From Petrosia ficiformis (Eukaryota > Porifera > Demospongiae > Haplosclerida > Petrosiidae), in assembly GCA_947044365.1 (NCBI GenBank), contig OX345644.1, forward strand, positions 4,463,077-4,527,076: DNA of 64,000 nt, in the 5' to 3' direction. Position 1 is the stretch's first letter, and each line of letters opens with the position of its first letter. A model generated the notes under the pieces. The model searched no databases, was not told where the DNA came from, and saw nothing but the letters and a program-made list of their open reading frames with translations. This document shows, one piece after another, positions 12,459 through 22,928 of this stretch. The position numbers and the translations under genes are program-made.

Positions 12459-13077
12459 TAGAGTATTGGCATAAATGCCAGCTGCTCTGAACCAGACTCA
12501 ACAACATCAGCTACAAGTCAGATCATGTCCAGCCATGATACATGCACAACTGAATTTGTATTAATTTTATGATTATGTGGACCGGTGTATGAGGCACCAA
12601 CACTGAGTACAGCTGCATTTATAGGAAAGTAAGCTATTTCTACATTATTAACTGCCGGTAGCACAAGAGTAACATTTTATATTTGAAAGAGCAGCCTGTG
12701 GCTAGTAGAAAACTAGTAGCATACCAACAAAATCAGAATGATATATTATATACATTACTAACAAAATTAACTTGCCCATGGATGTCCATGGGACTACACA
12801 ACCAAGCAGCTACAGTACATGTACACCGCAAAATACAGTACATAGTGTTATTATTCTCTGACTGATGTAACTAACTTTCCTTGTATGAAATAATAAAACA
12901 TATTTCTGTTAGGATTAGTTAGTTTCTGGCTTATCTGCACCCTCTTGTGAAGGGTATACTTAGCAGTCTCGTACCCAGACTGCCACACCCCGTGGTGAAA
13001 AACAAAAAAAACTGGCTACACCAAATATAAGAAAAAAATAATTTTAAAAAACGAAAGGGTATGTAGGGATGTCTTCT

Positions 13078-13245
13078 ATACATTGAAGTTAAATCTTCAA
13101 TTAAGTACTAAGTGAGTCAGAATCATGATAAACATGGGGCATATAGGTGTACCTTACTATGTATATGTATGTCTGCAGAAATATCAATTTTTGAACATCT
13201 CTACTCCATTCATGTTAGTTACTGTACTACTAAAAAATAATAATT
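13078..13245. repeat. Dispersed repeat pair, copy 1
   Basis: Shares GAAGTTAAATCTTCAA, GAAATATCAATTTTTG and CATGTTAGTTAC with 24985-25145 in the same order and orientation. The family is unnamed and non-coding. Confidence 0.65.
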
Positions 13246-14009
13246 ATAAGGCTGTGGCTAGAGTCCCGAGAATGGGACCAGTATATTTTACTAAGAGTCC
13301 CCAACAACGGGATATTCAATGAATATCCTTATAAATCACAGAAAGTGAATCAACAATGACTATATATAAGGGCTGGGAAATAAAAGTAGGTTTTCATGGA
13401 GAAGGCAAATGAGGTTTACTAAATCAAATTTGTTCAGATTGGAACTCTAACTACACAAGACCCTAAATACTTATTATGTGGGCCACCTTTGACAGGCCCA
13501 TAATTTTTTTAAATCTTGCATTCTTTGGTTTTTTAAAAACTTGTTTACGTATACATGTAGCTATAACTACGTAATAAGCTTTGACTACAACTAAGCAACT
13601 ACAGTGCAGTTAGTAATGAAAGAGTTTATCTTCTACTACAGCTTCAAAGGTTTATTTAACACCATTCTTCTCCAATGTATTTATAACCAGGTCAGAGATT
13701 TGTTTTTTCTTTAAAAACTCCAGAAATTCATGGGATGAATATGAACTCAGGGATTCATGTTGTCCTTCACCAATCATTGCCATTTCTCTGCAATTGATGT
13801 ACCCTGTTTGACCTGCACTGGCTTAAACATGTGCGCATGCTTCTGTGGAAAGATGTGAAACTGTGAAGAAATATCATCTGTGTAGTTTAAGGACTACATC
13901 ATTGTCTTTTCTCTTTAAGGCATTTAACTCAAGTCCATTCCACTTAAACCTGGATTTAACATTGGCAATGTTCACTCCTGGCCTTACAAATACGTATGCA
14001 TATAATGTA

Positions 14010-14104
14010 CACATGTACAATTTGTTAATGTCTTTGTTACTTGATTTGCATGTATACATGTACAATTTGTTAATGTCTTTGTTACTTGATTTGCATGTAT
14101 ATAT
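14010..14104. repeat. 47-bp tandem duplication
   Basis: The unit ACATGTACAATTTGTTAATG plus GTCTTTGTTACTTGATTTGC occurs twice in direct succession. Non-coding. Confidence 0.88.
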
Positions 14105-14403
14105 ATACACTTATGCAGGACCAAGTGAGTTGAGATTTGTGGTACAACTTACAAGTGTTTATGTGTCCTTATTGTGGGTGTTAAAGACGAGTTCCCTTCG
14201 TTTGGGAAAGTAGCCAGTGTATACATCATTGACAGGTCTATTGTATTTAATATTTGTGTGCTCCGTACATGTTCATATGATTCACGTTATCATGCATATC
14301 TGGCTACAAGGACTTAGTTACATCTGTTCCTCTTTATACAAAGAAATTTCCCGATAAGAATGAACTTGCTATTGTTTTGAAACATCGTCTTCCATTTTAA
14401 TTG

Positions 14404-14417
14404 TTTATTAATTTATT
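14404..14417 (-). terminator. Candidate polyadenylation signals of the EGF-repeat gene
   Basis: Two overlapping-neighbourhood AATAAA words on the minus strand lie about 250 bases downstream of the stop codon at 14664. This is positional evidence only. Confidence 0.35.
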
Positions 14418-14663
14418 TTTAATATATTGGACATAATTATATAGCATTAGTTTTTCATAAAAACAATAAACTTGATAAATGTAATGAACAGTGCATGCAT
14501 GCATGATTCATAAAAAAAAAGAAAAGGATCGCTTATACTGAGATTCAAACTTGTGCCACCACAACAGCAGCACAAATTTCAGTATATTGTTGTTCAGACA
14601 ACAGATTGTGTAATTTTAAGTACTGTAAGTTAAATTGTCATTATAATTTTCACCCCATAATAC

Positions 14664-17600
14664 TTAACACCCTAATACACCCTTTTTACAACACACCCTG
14701 ATGTACACATACCCCCTTTTTTTATTAGTGCATATGAAGCTTCCACCATTTTCGCATGGACTCTCATCACATTCATCAATATCTGATTTATAAAAATCAC
14801 CAGTATATCCATCAGGACATACACATTCAAACACCTCCTCAGTTTGTTTACAAGTACCATCATTTTGACATCTCTTGATTCCACATTCCTTTATGTTCAC
14901 TAATTCACAACAGTCATCTCCTATATAACCAGCAGGACAAAAACGTTTGAATGAATCTCCTGTTACTTCACAAGTACCTCCATTACAACAAGGATTGTTC
15001 TCACAGTAATCGATATCATTACAACAGGTTAAACCAGTTTTACCAGGGGGACAAAAACACTCATATGATAATAAGTCATAGTTACTAGAACAAGTAGCTC
15101 CATCACAACAAGGATCATCAGTACAATAGTCTATATCATCACAACAGGTTAAACCAGTTTTACCAGGTGGGCAAGAGCATTCGTATGATAATAAGTCATA
15201 GTTACTAGAGCAAGTAGCGCCATCGCAACAAGGATCATCAGTACAATAGTCAATATCATCACAACAGGTTGAACCAGTTTTACCAGGTGGGCAAGAGCAT
15301 TCGTACGATAATATGTCATAGTTACTAGAGCAAGTAGCTCCATCGCAACAAGGATCATCAGTACAATAGTCTATATCATCACAACAGGTTGAACCAGTTT
15401 TACCAGGTGGGCAAGAGCATTCGTACGATAATACATCATAGTTACTAGAGCAAGTAGCACCATCACAACAAGGACCATCAGTACAATAGTCAATATCATC
15501 ACAACAGGTTGAACCAGATTTACCAGGTGGACAATAGCATTCGTACGATAATACGTCATAGTTACTTGAGCAAGTAGCTCCATTGCAACAAGGATCATCA
15601 GTACAATAGTCAATATCATCACAACAGGTTGAACCAGTTTTACCAGGTGGGCAAGAGCATTTGTACGATAATAAGTCATAGTTACTAGAACAAGTAGCTC
15701 CATCACAACAAGGATCATCAGTACAATAGTCTATATCATCACAACAGGTTGAACCAGTTTTACCAGGTGGGCAAGAGCATTCGTACGATAATAAGTCATA
15801 GTTACTAGAACAAGTAGCTCCATCACAACAAGGATCATCAGTACAATAGTCAATATCATCACAACAGGTTAAACCAGTTTTACCAGGTGGGCAGAAACAA
15901 GTAAATGTTTCGGTATTCATAATGGAGCATGTTGCCTCATTGCAACATGGGTTTGCAAAACAATTAGCAAATGAGCAGTCATCTCCTGTATATCCTAAGG
16001 GACATTGACAAACACAACTTGAAATTCCCTTTTGTGTCCAGTTTCCTCCATTTCTGCAGGGATTGTCTGAACAGATTCCTGTAATATTGGAGATTAAATA
16101 GATAGTGTGATGAAATTGGGATTTATTTTTGAAATGAACTCTTATCACATGATTGCATGCCATAGTTACAGAGATCACCATGTTGTCATACAAAATCTTA
16201 CCTGTGCTAGAGTCTGTCAATTGAAACAGAACACAAAATCTCAAATTATTTGAGCAATTGATAGTAATGTTGATGACTTTGCTATTTATCATATCCCAAT
16301 GTTCGGCATTGAGATTCCGTCCTTGTATCCTAAGTGTGTAATGAGGTAAAGAATAGAACATCACACAACAACATGTTTAAATGTACTGATTACAAAACTT
16401 CACAACCAAAAATCACATTATTCCAAACATTATTTGCAATGCTGTATGATGTCATAAGACAAGTATTCATAAATTTACAAAGTAACTTCAATTGCATGAC
16501 TTGCCTGTTTTGTGTGGCATAAATGAGGTTGTCACCTGGTATAGGAGTAAGTGAACATGTATCAGGGTAATATGATACTTGATCTTCATTGCAGCCTTCC
16601 ACATCTGAGGTACATGTATATGATTTAATAATATAGATCATAATTATTCAACTAACCATTTCCATTCAATTGTAGCACATTTAATGATGGATGAATGGGA
16701 AAATCATTTTGTGATGGTCTCTGGAACTCAGGAATAACTGAAAATTGATCAAAATTTGAATGTAATTAAGAGAGATATGTAGCTGAGCACAACTCACCCA
16801 AATGGTCTAGATATTTGAAATTTCCCTCACAATTTAAGCACGTATCTGTATGAAAACATTACAGTTAAACTTGACAATAAGAAATAGTTTGCAGACAGTT
16901 TATGTTGCTTCATTGATACATAGTTACATACGTATATCACATGCGCGCACGCGCGATATATTGTCATAAAATTGTTAAAATAACTAATTATTGGTTAGTA
17001 CAGTTGCAAGGAATGATGAAAATTTGGCCATGTAGGTTGTTATGGATATATACATGTAATTACAATCTGTAATTTCAATATCCTTATGCTGCCTAATGGA
17101 TGTACAAAGAAATAACAGAAGTATTTTAATTGAGTCTTTTTATGTTTCCAAACCTTTTTTGTGCATCTAATAAGAGATATTAGGCATGATAAGTGGTACA
17201 TATATGGGCCCCTATGATTGATTTCCCACGGGTTCGAACTATATGTTTGTGTCACTTAAACGCGAGTATGCGTTACGTCATTCGAATTCCCTGGGCCCAG
17301 GCGCCTAGCGCCTAGCTGGGGAGCGCTAGCGCGCTCGGTCAATTAATGGGCGTGGCACGTAAAAGAACGCGCGCTCAAGCCTCAAGCTCAGCAGAAGCCA
17401 GAAAGAAAGCTGTGTATCTTACGTAGAAACTGGAACTAATAGCTAGCTATTCTACCTGAAATATATTCCTAAAGTTCTACAAGGTCCTTTAAAAGGTGAA
17501 CAGAGTAGATAAGCAAAATAATAACTGTAATAGGCTGATGTGTTTCAGGCATGATAAAGTTAGCCATGATTACTGAATGCTGGACACCACAGTCCACAAA

Positions 17601-20600
17601 GCAGTCATAGGGATACTTTTTTCTCTATATATCTTGTTACATATTTTAATATAATTAGTACAAAGTAGCTATGATGTTAGATGTACTGTATAGAGGCCAT
17701 AAAGACATCTATTCGGCCATTACTCTTCTAACAAGAATAATAAAAAACATTTTCAATAAAAATGAAGAAGATGTAGGGATGTCAAAACCCAAAAAGCAAG
17801 CAAACAAGGTTGGGAAGCTAACTTAGGACCCAAAATTAAACCGTCAAACCACTTCCATATAACCCTACATAAGTGCTTACACCTCTGTACAAAGAGCTGT
17901 AATTATGTAGGGTTATATGGAAGTGGTTTGTTTAATTTTGGGTCCTAAGTTAGCTTCCCAACCTTGTTTGCTTGCTTTTTGGGTTTTGACATCCCTACAT
18001 CTTCTTTCATTTTTATTGAAAATGTTTTTTATTATTCTTGTTTTCATTGATTTTTTTCTAAACGATGTGAATGTTTTTTTGTAGATTGCAGAAATACTAT
18101 ATATCATTATGAAATCATGCAATCAAAAATGCATTAAAATTTGTTCATCAATGAAGGTCAGTCTTTTGTTTATGTATTGATTATCATTCTCTTTCACTTA
18201 CAGATGATGTATATTCTCTATTCACTTACATCACTGTCTGCAGTCCTACAAGAAGTAGTGTCAGTCACTGTGTCAACCATTCAGTATTCCAATGCTTATC
18301 ATAGTATACAATATTATTATACAATTGCTTTAATATTAATAATTATTATATTCATTATTAGTATTTGCTCACAAACTCACAAATGTTATTACAATGCCAA
18401 ACACTTCCACCTTTTCAGCTTCCATGTTAAGAGTATACAAGTGCGCATGCGTAATTAAATTCCACTTAGGAAAATGGCGTCCAATTCCAGATCAAATCTT
18501 TGTAGTCGTTGAGACTGTCTTCTTTCATAGTATCTGAAGATATCATCTCGATACTTTACGACCAGAATTTTACTATAAATGCGACGGGAATGGTGCTAGA
18601 ATCATCGTGATAGGTCAACAAACAAAAAAATGATTTGTCTGGAAAATAATATTAATATGATGAAGATTTTGCCAGTTTTGCCACTCGCCGGTTCTCTACC
18701 TTAACAATAATCTTCAGCCATCTAGAAGGTATTGGTAGTCATAAAAACACTAGATATAAACAGGCATGTGTGTATAGAAACTTATGTGTATATATTACCA
18801 GAGATTTCAGCTCATCACTTGCAATTGAAATGCATGGGCGGCCATTTTTTTTCCGTGTTATCCCTACATAGAGAGTACTACCGGTTATACCGTACTCTCT
18901 GATTCAACACGATATATTTGTGTGCGGGGAATTAATTTAAATACTTATTAAGTTATAGATAAAGTACAGAGCGTACGGTATATTGAATATACACTCGGCA
19001 GTTATTAATTAGAAGCCGAGGCGGAGCCGAGGCTTCTAATTTTAATAACTGCCGAGTGTATATTCAATATACCGTACGCTCTGTACTTTATGTGGTTTGT
19101 ACTATAGTACATGTGGGTGTATCAGTAACTGCGCATGCTCGTCTAACACGAGTCAATTCACAGTGTACCGGTACCATGGATAAAGAGAATCTTCCTCCAT
19201 CTCAGCAAAAGCTAGTAGAAAAAGACCAACCACCATCAAAAAAGGCAAAGCTAAGTCTCTCTTTGAAAAAGAAAAGGTTTGGTGATTCTGTATCAAGTGA
19301 ACTGGTCACATTAACGACACCACGTGTTCCTAAGAACACTGCCAAGAACACTGAATGGGCCATAAGGAATTTCATGGAATGGAGGCAACAAAGGGAGAAG
19401 GATTATCCAGAAGAAAGGTGCAGACCGGATATTTTTGATAGTACTCCTTGGAATGTCGCAGAGCTCAATCACTGGCTATGCCTTTACGTGTTAGAAACAC
19501 GATGGACAGATGGAAAAAGGTATCCAATTTCAACAGTTTACCAGGTGCTGACTGGGATCTTACGTCACATGAGATCTGTTGACTCTCAATGTCCCAATTT
19601 TTTAGACAAAACAAATTTTTCTTTTAAACAGCTTCATGCTGCCATTGATAACTTTGGAAGACAGCTTCGTTTGGAAGGAATAGGTACTGAAGTGAAACAT
19701 GCCAGTATTATATCACCTAGGGAAGAAAATTATTTGTGGGAAGCTGGAGTTTTAGGTGTGGAAAATCCCAAATCTTTACTTTTTGCTGTATTTTATTGTA
19801 ATGGTAAAAATTTCTGTTTACGTGGAGGTGCTGAACATAGGCGACTGAAGTTGTCTCAACTACAACGCCTGTCAAATCCTGACAGATACATTTATACTAA
19901 ACATGGCTCGTCTGAAGTTTTGTCTGCAAGGTCTGAAGTTTCTGTTACTTCTACTTTACCATCATTCCTACCACTTGGTGCTTTACAAAACTGCACAGTT
20001 AACATCAATTATCGACCAGCCACAATTACATGTAACGTAAATGGCTCAGAGCAAAATGAATTGTCACAGTAACTGGACATGTTATGCATTGTTTTTCATT
20101 TATTCACAAAGTAAAAAAAACCTGGACATGTTATGCATTGTTTGTCATTTATTCACAAAGTAAAAAAAAACCTGGTGAAGCGTAGTTAAAAAAATTTGGG
20201 TTAAGTGTATTCTAACTACCATAATTGGTAGTTAGATGATGCCATCTAACTGCTTGTGGTATGTTTATAAGTTTTAGAGGCGTGTCGGCGCCTTTGATAC
20301 ACCCACGTACTGTAGTACAATTAAGCTTATAATAATTCGCAAAAATTTAACTCACAAAAAAGCCTTATTTGGTAATTTGCGCAAAAATTTCTTCTCTTAA
20401 AGTTTCCCTCTAATGGCATTAGAAGGAAAATTTTACGAGAAGAACTCACCAAATGATCTAGATATTTGAAATTTCCCTCACAATTTAAGCACGTATCTGT
20501 ATGAAAACATTACAGTTAAACTTGACAATAAGAAATAGTTTGCAAACAGTTTATGTTGTTTCATAGAATTTGAATACATACGTATTACTTGATGAAAGAA

Positions 20601-22186
20601 AATATTCTTACCTAAATTAACAGATTTTCCTTGAACTTTGAAGTATATACATCTTTTTTGTGGACAGTTGAAACTCATTTTCATGAGTTTTCCTTGGAAA
20701 TGCTCTGGCTGGATTTTCAGCTGACTGATATTCATCTATACAATATTAATTATTATTGCTGGCTATATATTTATTTGCTTAAATTGTATTCATATATACC
20801 TGTATATAACTTTTTTTATTGACAAGAGTGAGCACATATCCCTCATAATCGACCTCCATCCAGTTATTTTCAGTCATAACTTCAAGTTTTGATATAGTAC
20901 AGTTAATTTGAATGTCACTCCCATTAGATCTCAACACCACTGACACTGGGTTGTCATCTTCAGAAGATCTGAAGTCATACATACTATTGGCATTTTTAGC
21001 AAAATATACTGTACTGACAGTTGTATTCACTGACAATCCATTCCTTGAGAACATGTAGTAACAGTCTGTAATTAAAATATTATTGGTCATTATAATTATA
21101 ATGCTACATGGTACTGTGACTTGTAACATGTTGATTCCACATTGCATGCTAACTTATAATCTGTCATCACTATGTTGTATGAATAACAATACTGAACTAT
21201 ACTATATTACCATATGGGTAACTGTTTGATGCTATTAGGTGTATATTTTGAATATACACCTCATCAAAAATTTAATTGTTAAAGTTAATCATAGTATATG
21301 CATAGGAACCAGGATGGCACAGGGGCCCACGTGCACCCTCCCCCCCAATATTGGCAAAGACTATACAGAAATTAACTTGGTGCCATAATTCCTGTAATCT
21401 TTCCTACACTTATGATATATTAAATAAACCATGTCTGGTGTATATGCCAGATAATTATACTACCTGCTGTTGTTCAGAGGTGGATGTGGATATAACCTTG
21501 GTTTATATCTCCTCAACAGCAGGTGGTACATCTGGCATATATACCATCATGGTTTATATATTATGTGTGTGAGGTAGCCTCCAAATGGATCAAAACTCAA
21601 ATTAATATTCAAGCTTCTCATGTTATATAATTATAATATTTAATGCTTGCCTTTAAATGCCATTTCAACTAATTTGTGTGCAGAGCCAACACAATGTTTT
21701 GGGCAGAGTAGCAGTGACAACATTTGGTTCTCCATATAAAAGGGATTAGCTCTTTATATAATGTAAAATAATGCATCCATAAGTATGTATAGTACAATTG
21801 ATATCTCTTACAGTTCTAATTCATAACATATATTAAATTCATGCATTACTCACTGTTAATATTCTTGCAAGATTGATGTCTGTCATTCCAAGTGTCTTGC
21901 TGGCTCTTACATTTACAAGCATGACAGTTTTCCCCAGTGCAGTTTGCATTTAGTGTTTGACATTTAGCCCCACTAGATGGTATATACAGATCTCCATCAT
22001 CTGCTCTTATCACTGTATCAGTGTTATTATAAACAGCATCACATATATCATCTGGACAGATTGAGTTCACTGTGATAACTAATGAGGAACGTAATATCAC
22101 AACTATATTATATATTTATAATTATATACATATATATATACATAATATACATGCATAAATTATATATAAAATCATATATCATTATT

Positions 22187-22226
<40 letters not shown>

Positions 22227-22302
22227 TATATATAATATATATATAATTATAATAATTATATATATATTATTATATCAGAGGCAGAGGCACCACTTAAAAA
22301 AT

Positions 22303-22334
<32 letters not shown>

Positions 22335-22618
22335 AAAAAGAATCTTATTTTGAACAATACAATTAAAAATGATAACCTTGAAAGTTGAAACACAATTAAA
22401 AGGATATACAGAATATATTTTTGAGTCCAAAAAGTTACCAAACTTGTATTTTACACTTTACAGATTAACTGCCCCCCCCCCCCCCCCCCCCCCCAGTATG
22501 AAAAGTGGGGAACTCAAGCCCCCCCAGTATCTCTGCCACTGTATATATATATAATTATTCTCCCTGTTCCAGTATTTAACTTACTATGGAATACAAATAA
22601 GCAAATACATCTGAACAT
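14664..22618 (-). CDS. Secreted multi-EGF protein with extra cysteines (complete gene, 8 exons)
   Basis: Exons in transcript order: 22618-22585, 22078-21854, 21065-20800, 20735-20612, 16845-16798, 16737-16657, 16604-16505, 16329-14664. The total is 2,544 nt, 847 codons plus stop, with every junction in phase. The start is chosen because the first exon reads MFRCICLFVFH and joins ITVNSIC to form a signal-peptide-like N terminus. Residues up to about 380 form an extracellular region with N-glycosylation motifs that I do not recognise. The last exon carries about a dozen EGF-like domains. Seven are near-identical 40-residue units (DDIDYCTDDPCCDGATC ... CSCPPGKTGSTCC), with a calcium-binding-like DIDYC and two extra Cys per unit. 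The last three domains are less regular. No transmembrane segment is seen after them, so a secreted matrix or adhesion protein is likely. The 16604-16505 exon uses a GC donor. Confidence 0.82.
15005..15900 (-). repeat. 120-bp coding tandem repeat (40-residue EGF unit)
   Basis: The word ATCATCACAACAGGTT recurs at exactly 120-base spacing from about 15136 to 15856. Units differ at only a few bases (AAG/ATG/ACA/ACG variants after the GATAAT word). Each unit encodes one EGF-like domain with vicinal Cys pairs after C2 and after C6. High identity implies recent unequal exchange or gene conversion. Confidence 0.93.
16790..16935. repeat. Exon-containing duplication, copy A (functional exon)
   Basis: About 140 bases are shared with 20443-20583 at high identity, including the splice acceptor, the whole exon for TCLNCEGNFKYLDHL and the donor. 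In this copy the donor context is TTGG|GTGAGT, which keeps the frame with the exons on both sides. Confidence 0.88.
17204..17640 (+). mobile_element. CCCTATGATTG-family element
   Basis: Starts with GGGCCCCTATGATTGATTTC, contains CACGGGTTCGAAC, GGTCAATTAATGGGCGTGGC and AAAAGAACGCGCG, and ends AAGCAGTCATAGGGATACTT plus CTCTATATATCTTG. It lies in the large EGF-gene intron and matches 56595-57120 throughout. GC-rich centre (GGCGCCTAGCGCCTAG). Confidence 0.8.
17731..18041. mobile_element. Foldback element, about 140-bp arms with a 32-bp loop
   Basis: The left arm 17731-17871 and right arm 17904-18041 are almost perfect reverse complements (ends ACAAGAATAATAAAAAACAT and ATGTTTTTTATTATTCTTGT). The arms contain GATGTAGGGATGTC. 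No ORF spans the element. A very young foldback or inverted duplication. Confidence 0.9.
18960..19090. repeat. Long palindrome (about 58-bp arms) upstream of the DUF3504 ORF
   Basis: Arms start TAAAGTACAGAGCGTACGGT and end ACCGTACGCTCTGTACTTTA. The centre is GAGGCGGAGCCGA, itself partly palindromic. It sits 86 bases before the presumed start codon at 19176, so it may be the terminal or promoter structure of the element that carries the ORF. Confidence 0.9.
19176..20072 (+). CDS. Crypton/DUF3504-type recombinase-derived ORF, catalytic region largely missing
   Basis: Single-exon ORF of 298 codons starting MDKENLPPSQQ in good context (TACCATGG). An in-frame extension back to 19056 runs into the palindrome and is less likely. 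The body reads VPKNTAKNTEWAIRNFMEW, LNHWLCLYVLETR, ISTVYQVLTGILRHMR and EENYLWEAGVLG, then LRGGAEHRRLKLSQL. This is the layout I associate with DUF3504 tyrosine-recombinase-like proteins (KIAA1958, QRICH1 and ZMYM relatives; Crypton transposons). The stretch that should hold the later His/Arg/Tyr catalytic residues is absent: the frame passes directly to LPSFLPLGALQNCTVNI, a tail-like ending. It lies opposite to and inside an intron of the EGF gene. Probably non-autonomous or domesticated. Function in the host unknown. Confidence 0.7.
   Translation: MDKENLPPSQQKLVEKDQPPSKKAKLSLSLKKKRFGDSVSSELVTLTTPRVPKNTAKNTEWAIRNFMEWRQQREKDYPEERCRPDIFDSTPWNVAELNHWLCLYVLETRWTDGKRYPISTVYQVLTGILRHMRSVDSQCPNFLDKTNFSFKQLHAAIDNFGRQLRLEGIGTEVKHASIISPREENYLWEAGVLGVENPKSLLFAVFYCNGKNFCLRGGAEHRRLKLSQLQRLSNPDRYIYTKHGSSEVLSARSEVSVTSTLPSFLPLGALQNCTVNINYRPATITCNVNGSEQNELSQ
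20060..20175. repeat. 50-bp direct repeat after the DUF3504 ORF
   Basis: CTGGACATGTTATGCATTG to CACAAAGTAAAAAAAACCTGG occurs twice in tandem with one substitution and a poly-A length change. Non-coding. Confidence 0.85.
20443..20583. repeat. Exon-containing duplication, copy B (frame-lost exon 20496-20450)
   Basis: Same block as 16790-16935. It retains an AG acceptor and a GTGAGT donor but has TTG|GTGAGT, one G fewer. Joining it either to copy A or to the next exon (16737) gives an early stop, so it is probably skipped or is a decayed duplicate. Confidence 0.8.
21424..21559. repeat. Inverted repeat, about 50-bp arms
   Basis: The left part ATAAACCATG...TGGTGTATATGCCAGA...ACCTGCTGTTG pairs with CAACAGCAGGT...TCTGGCATATATACCA...CATGGTTTAT. 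It lies in an EGF-gene intron and is a MITE-like foldback. Confidence 0.8.
22195..22265. repeat. (TA)n-rich tract
   Basis: Alternating AT dinucleotides with occasional AA/TT, just left of the hAT-like element at 22276. Confidence 0.85.
22276..22541. mobile_element. hAT-like MITE with poly-G and poly-C tracts near its ends
   Basis: The ends CAGAGGCAGAG and CTCTGCCACTG are inverted repeats. A run of more than 30 G starts near 22302 and a run of more than 20 C lies near 22471, in mirror positions. The AT-rich flanks make the duplication ambiguous (TATTATAT versus TATATATA). It shares the CAGTGGC-type end with 30678-31089. Located in the first EGF-gene intron. Confidence 0.75.
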
Positions 22619-22928
22619 TTTCTCTTGATAAAATATATAACTGATTCACTTGGTTGCGCTGTTCGTGAAACCAGTTTTATAAGGTTGTAAAATTCTGCCA
22701 GAGAGAGAGAGGAAGGGTATCGATTGGTACCAGACGCCCACACCAAAACCATATATATCTATGCTAAAACGCGGAGGGCGTCTGGGCAAATGTGTATGGC
22801 TGTCGATGATACAATGCCAATAATCGACGGTCTTTTTCCGTGGGCGTGACCGGATGGGGACGAGATCGAGACTCGACTATAATTATTAACTTGAGTTTCA
22901 TCAACCCATCCCCCAAGTACAACTGAGC

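Larger units (their letters stand above)
11827..14663. other. Intergenic region between convergent RAD54L2 and EGF-repeat genes
   Basis: No credible ORF or spliced exon seen. It contains the nested MITE pair at 12109-12458, one member of a dispersed pair at 13078-13245 and a short tandem duplication at 14010-14104. An AATAAA at 12892-12897 (+) is the nearest plausible RAD54L2 polyadenylation signal but lies more than 1 kb past the stop. Minus-strand AATAAA words at 14404-14417 may serve the EGF gene. Confidence 0.6.

Noticed and set aside
18474..18512. ATG in good context (AAAATGGCGTCC) as the start of a plus-strand gene
   Set aside because: The frame stops after 12 codons and no convincing donor with a matching downstream exon was found. 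It could be a first exon but I cannot support it.
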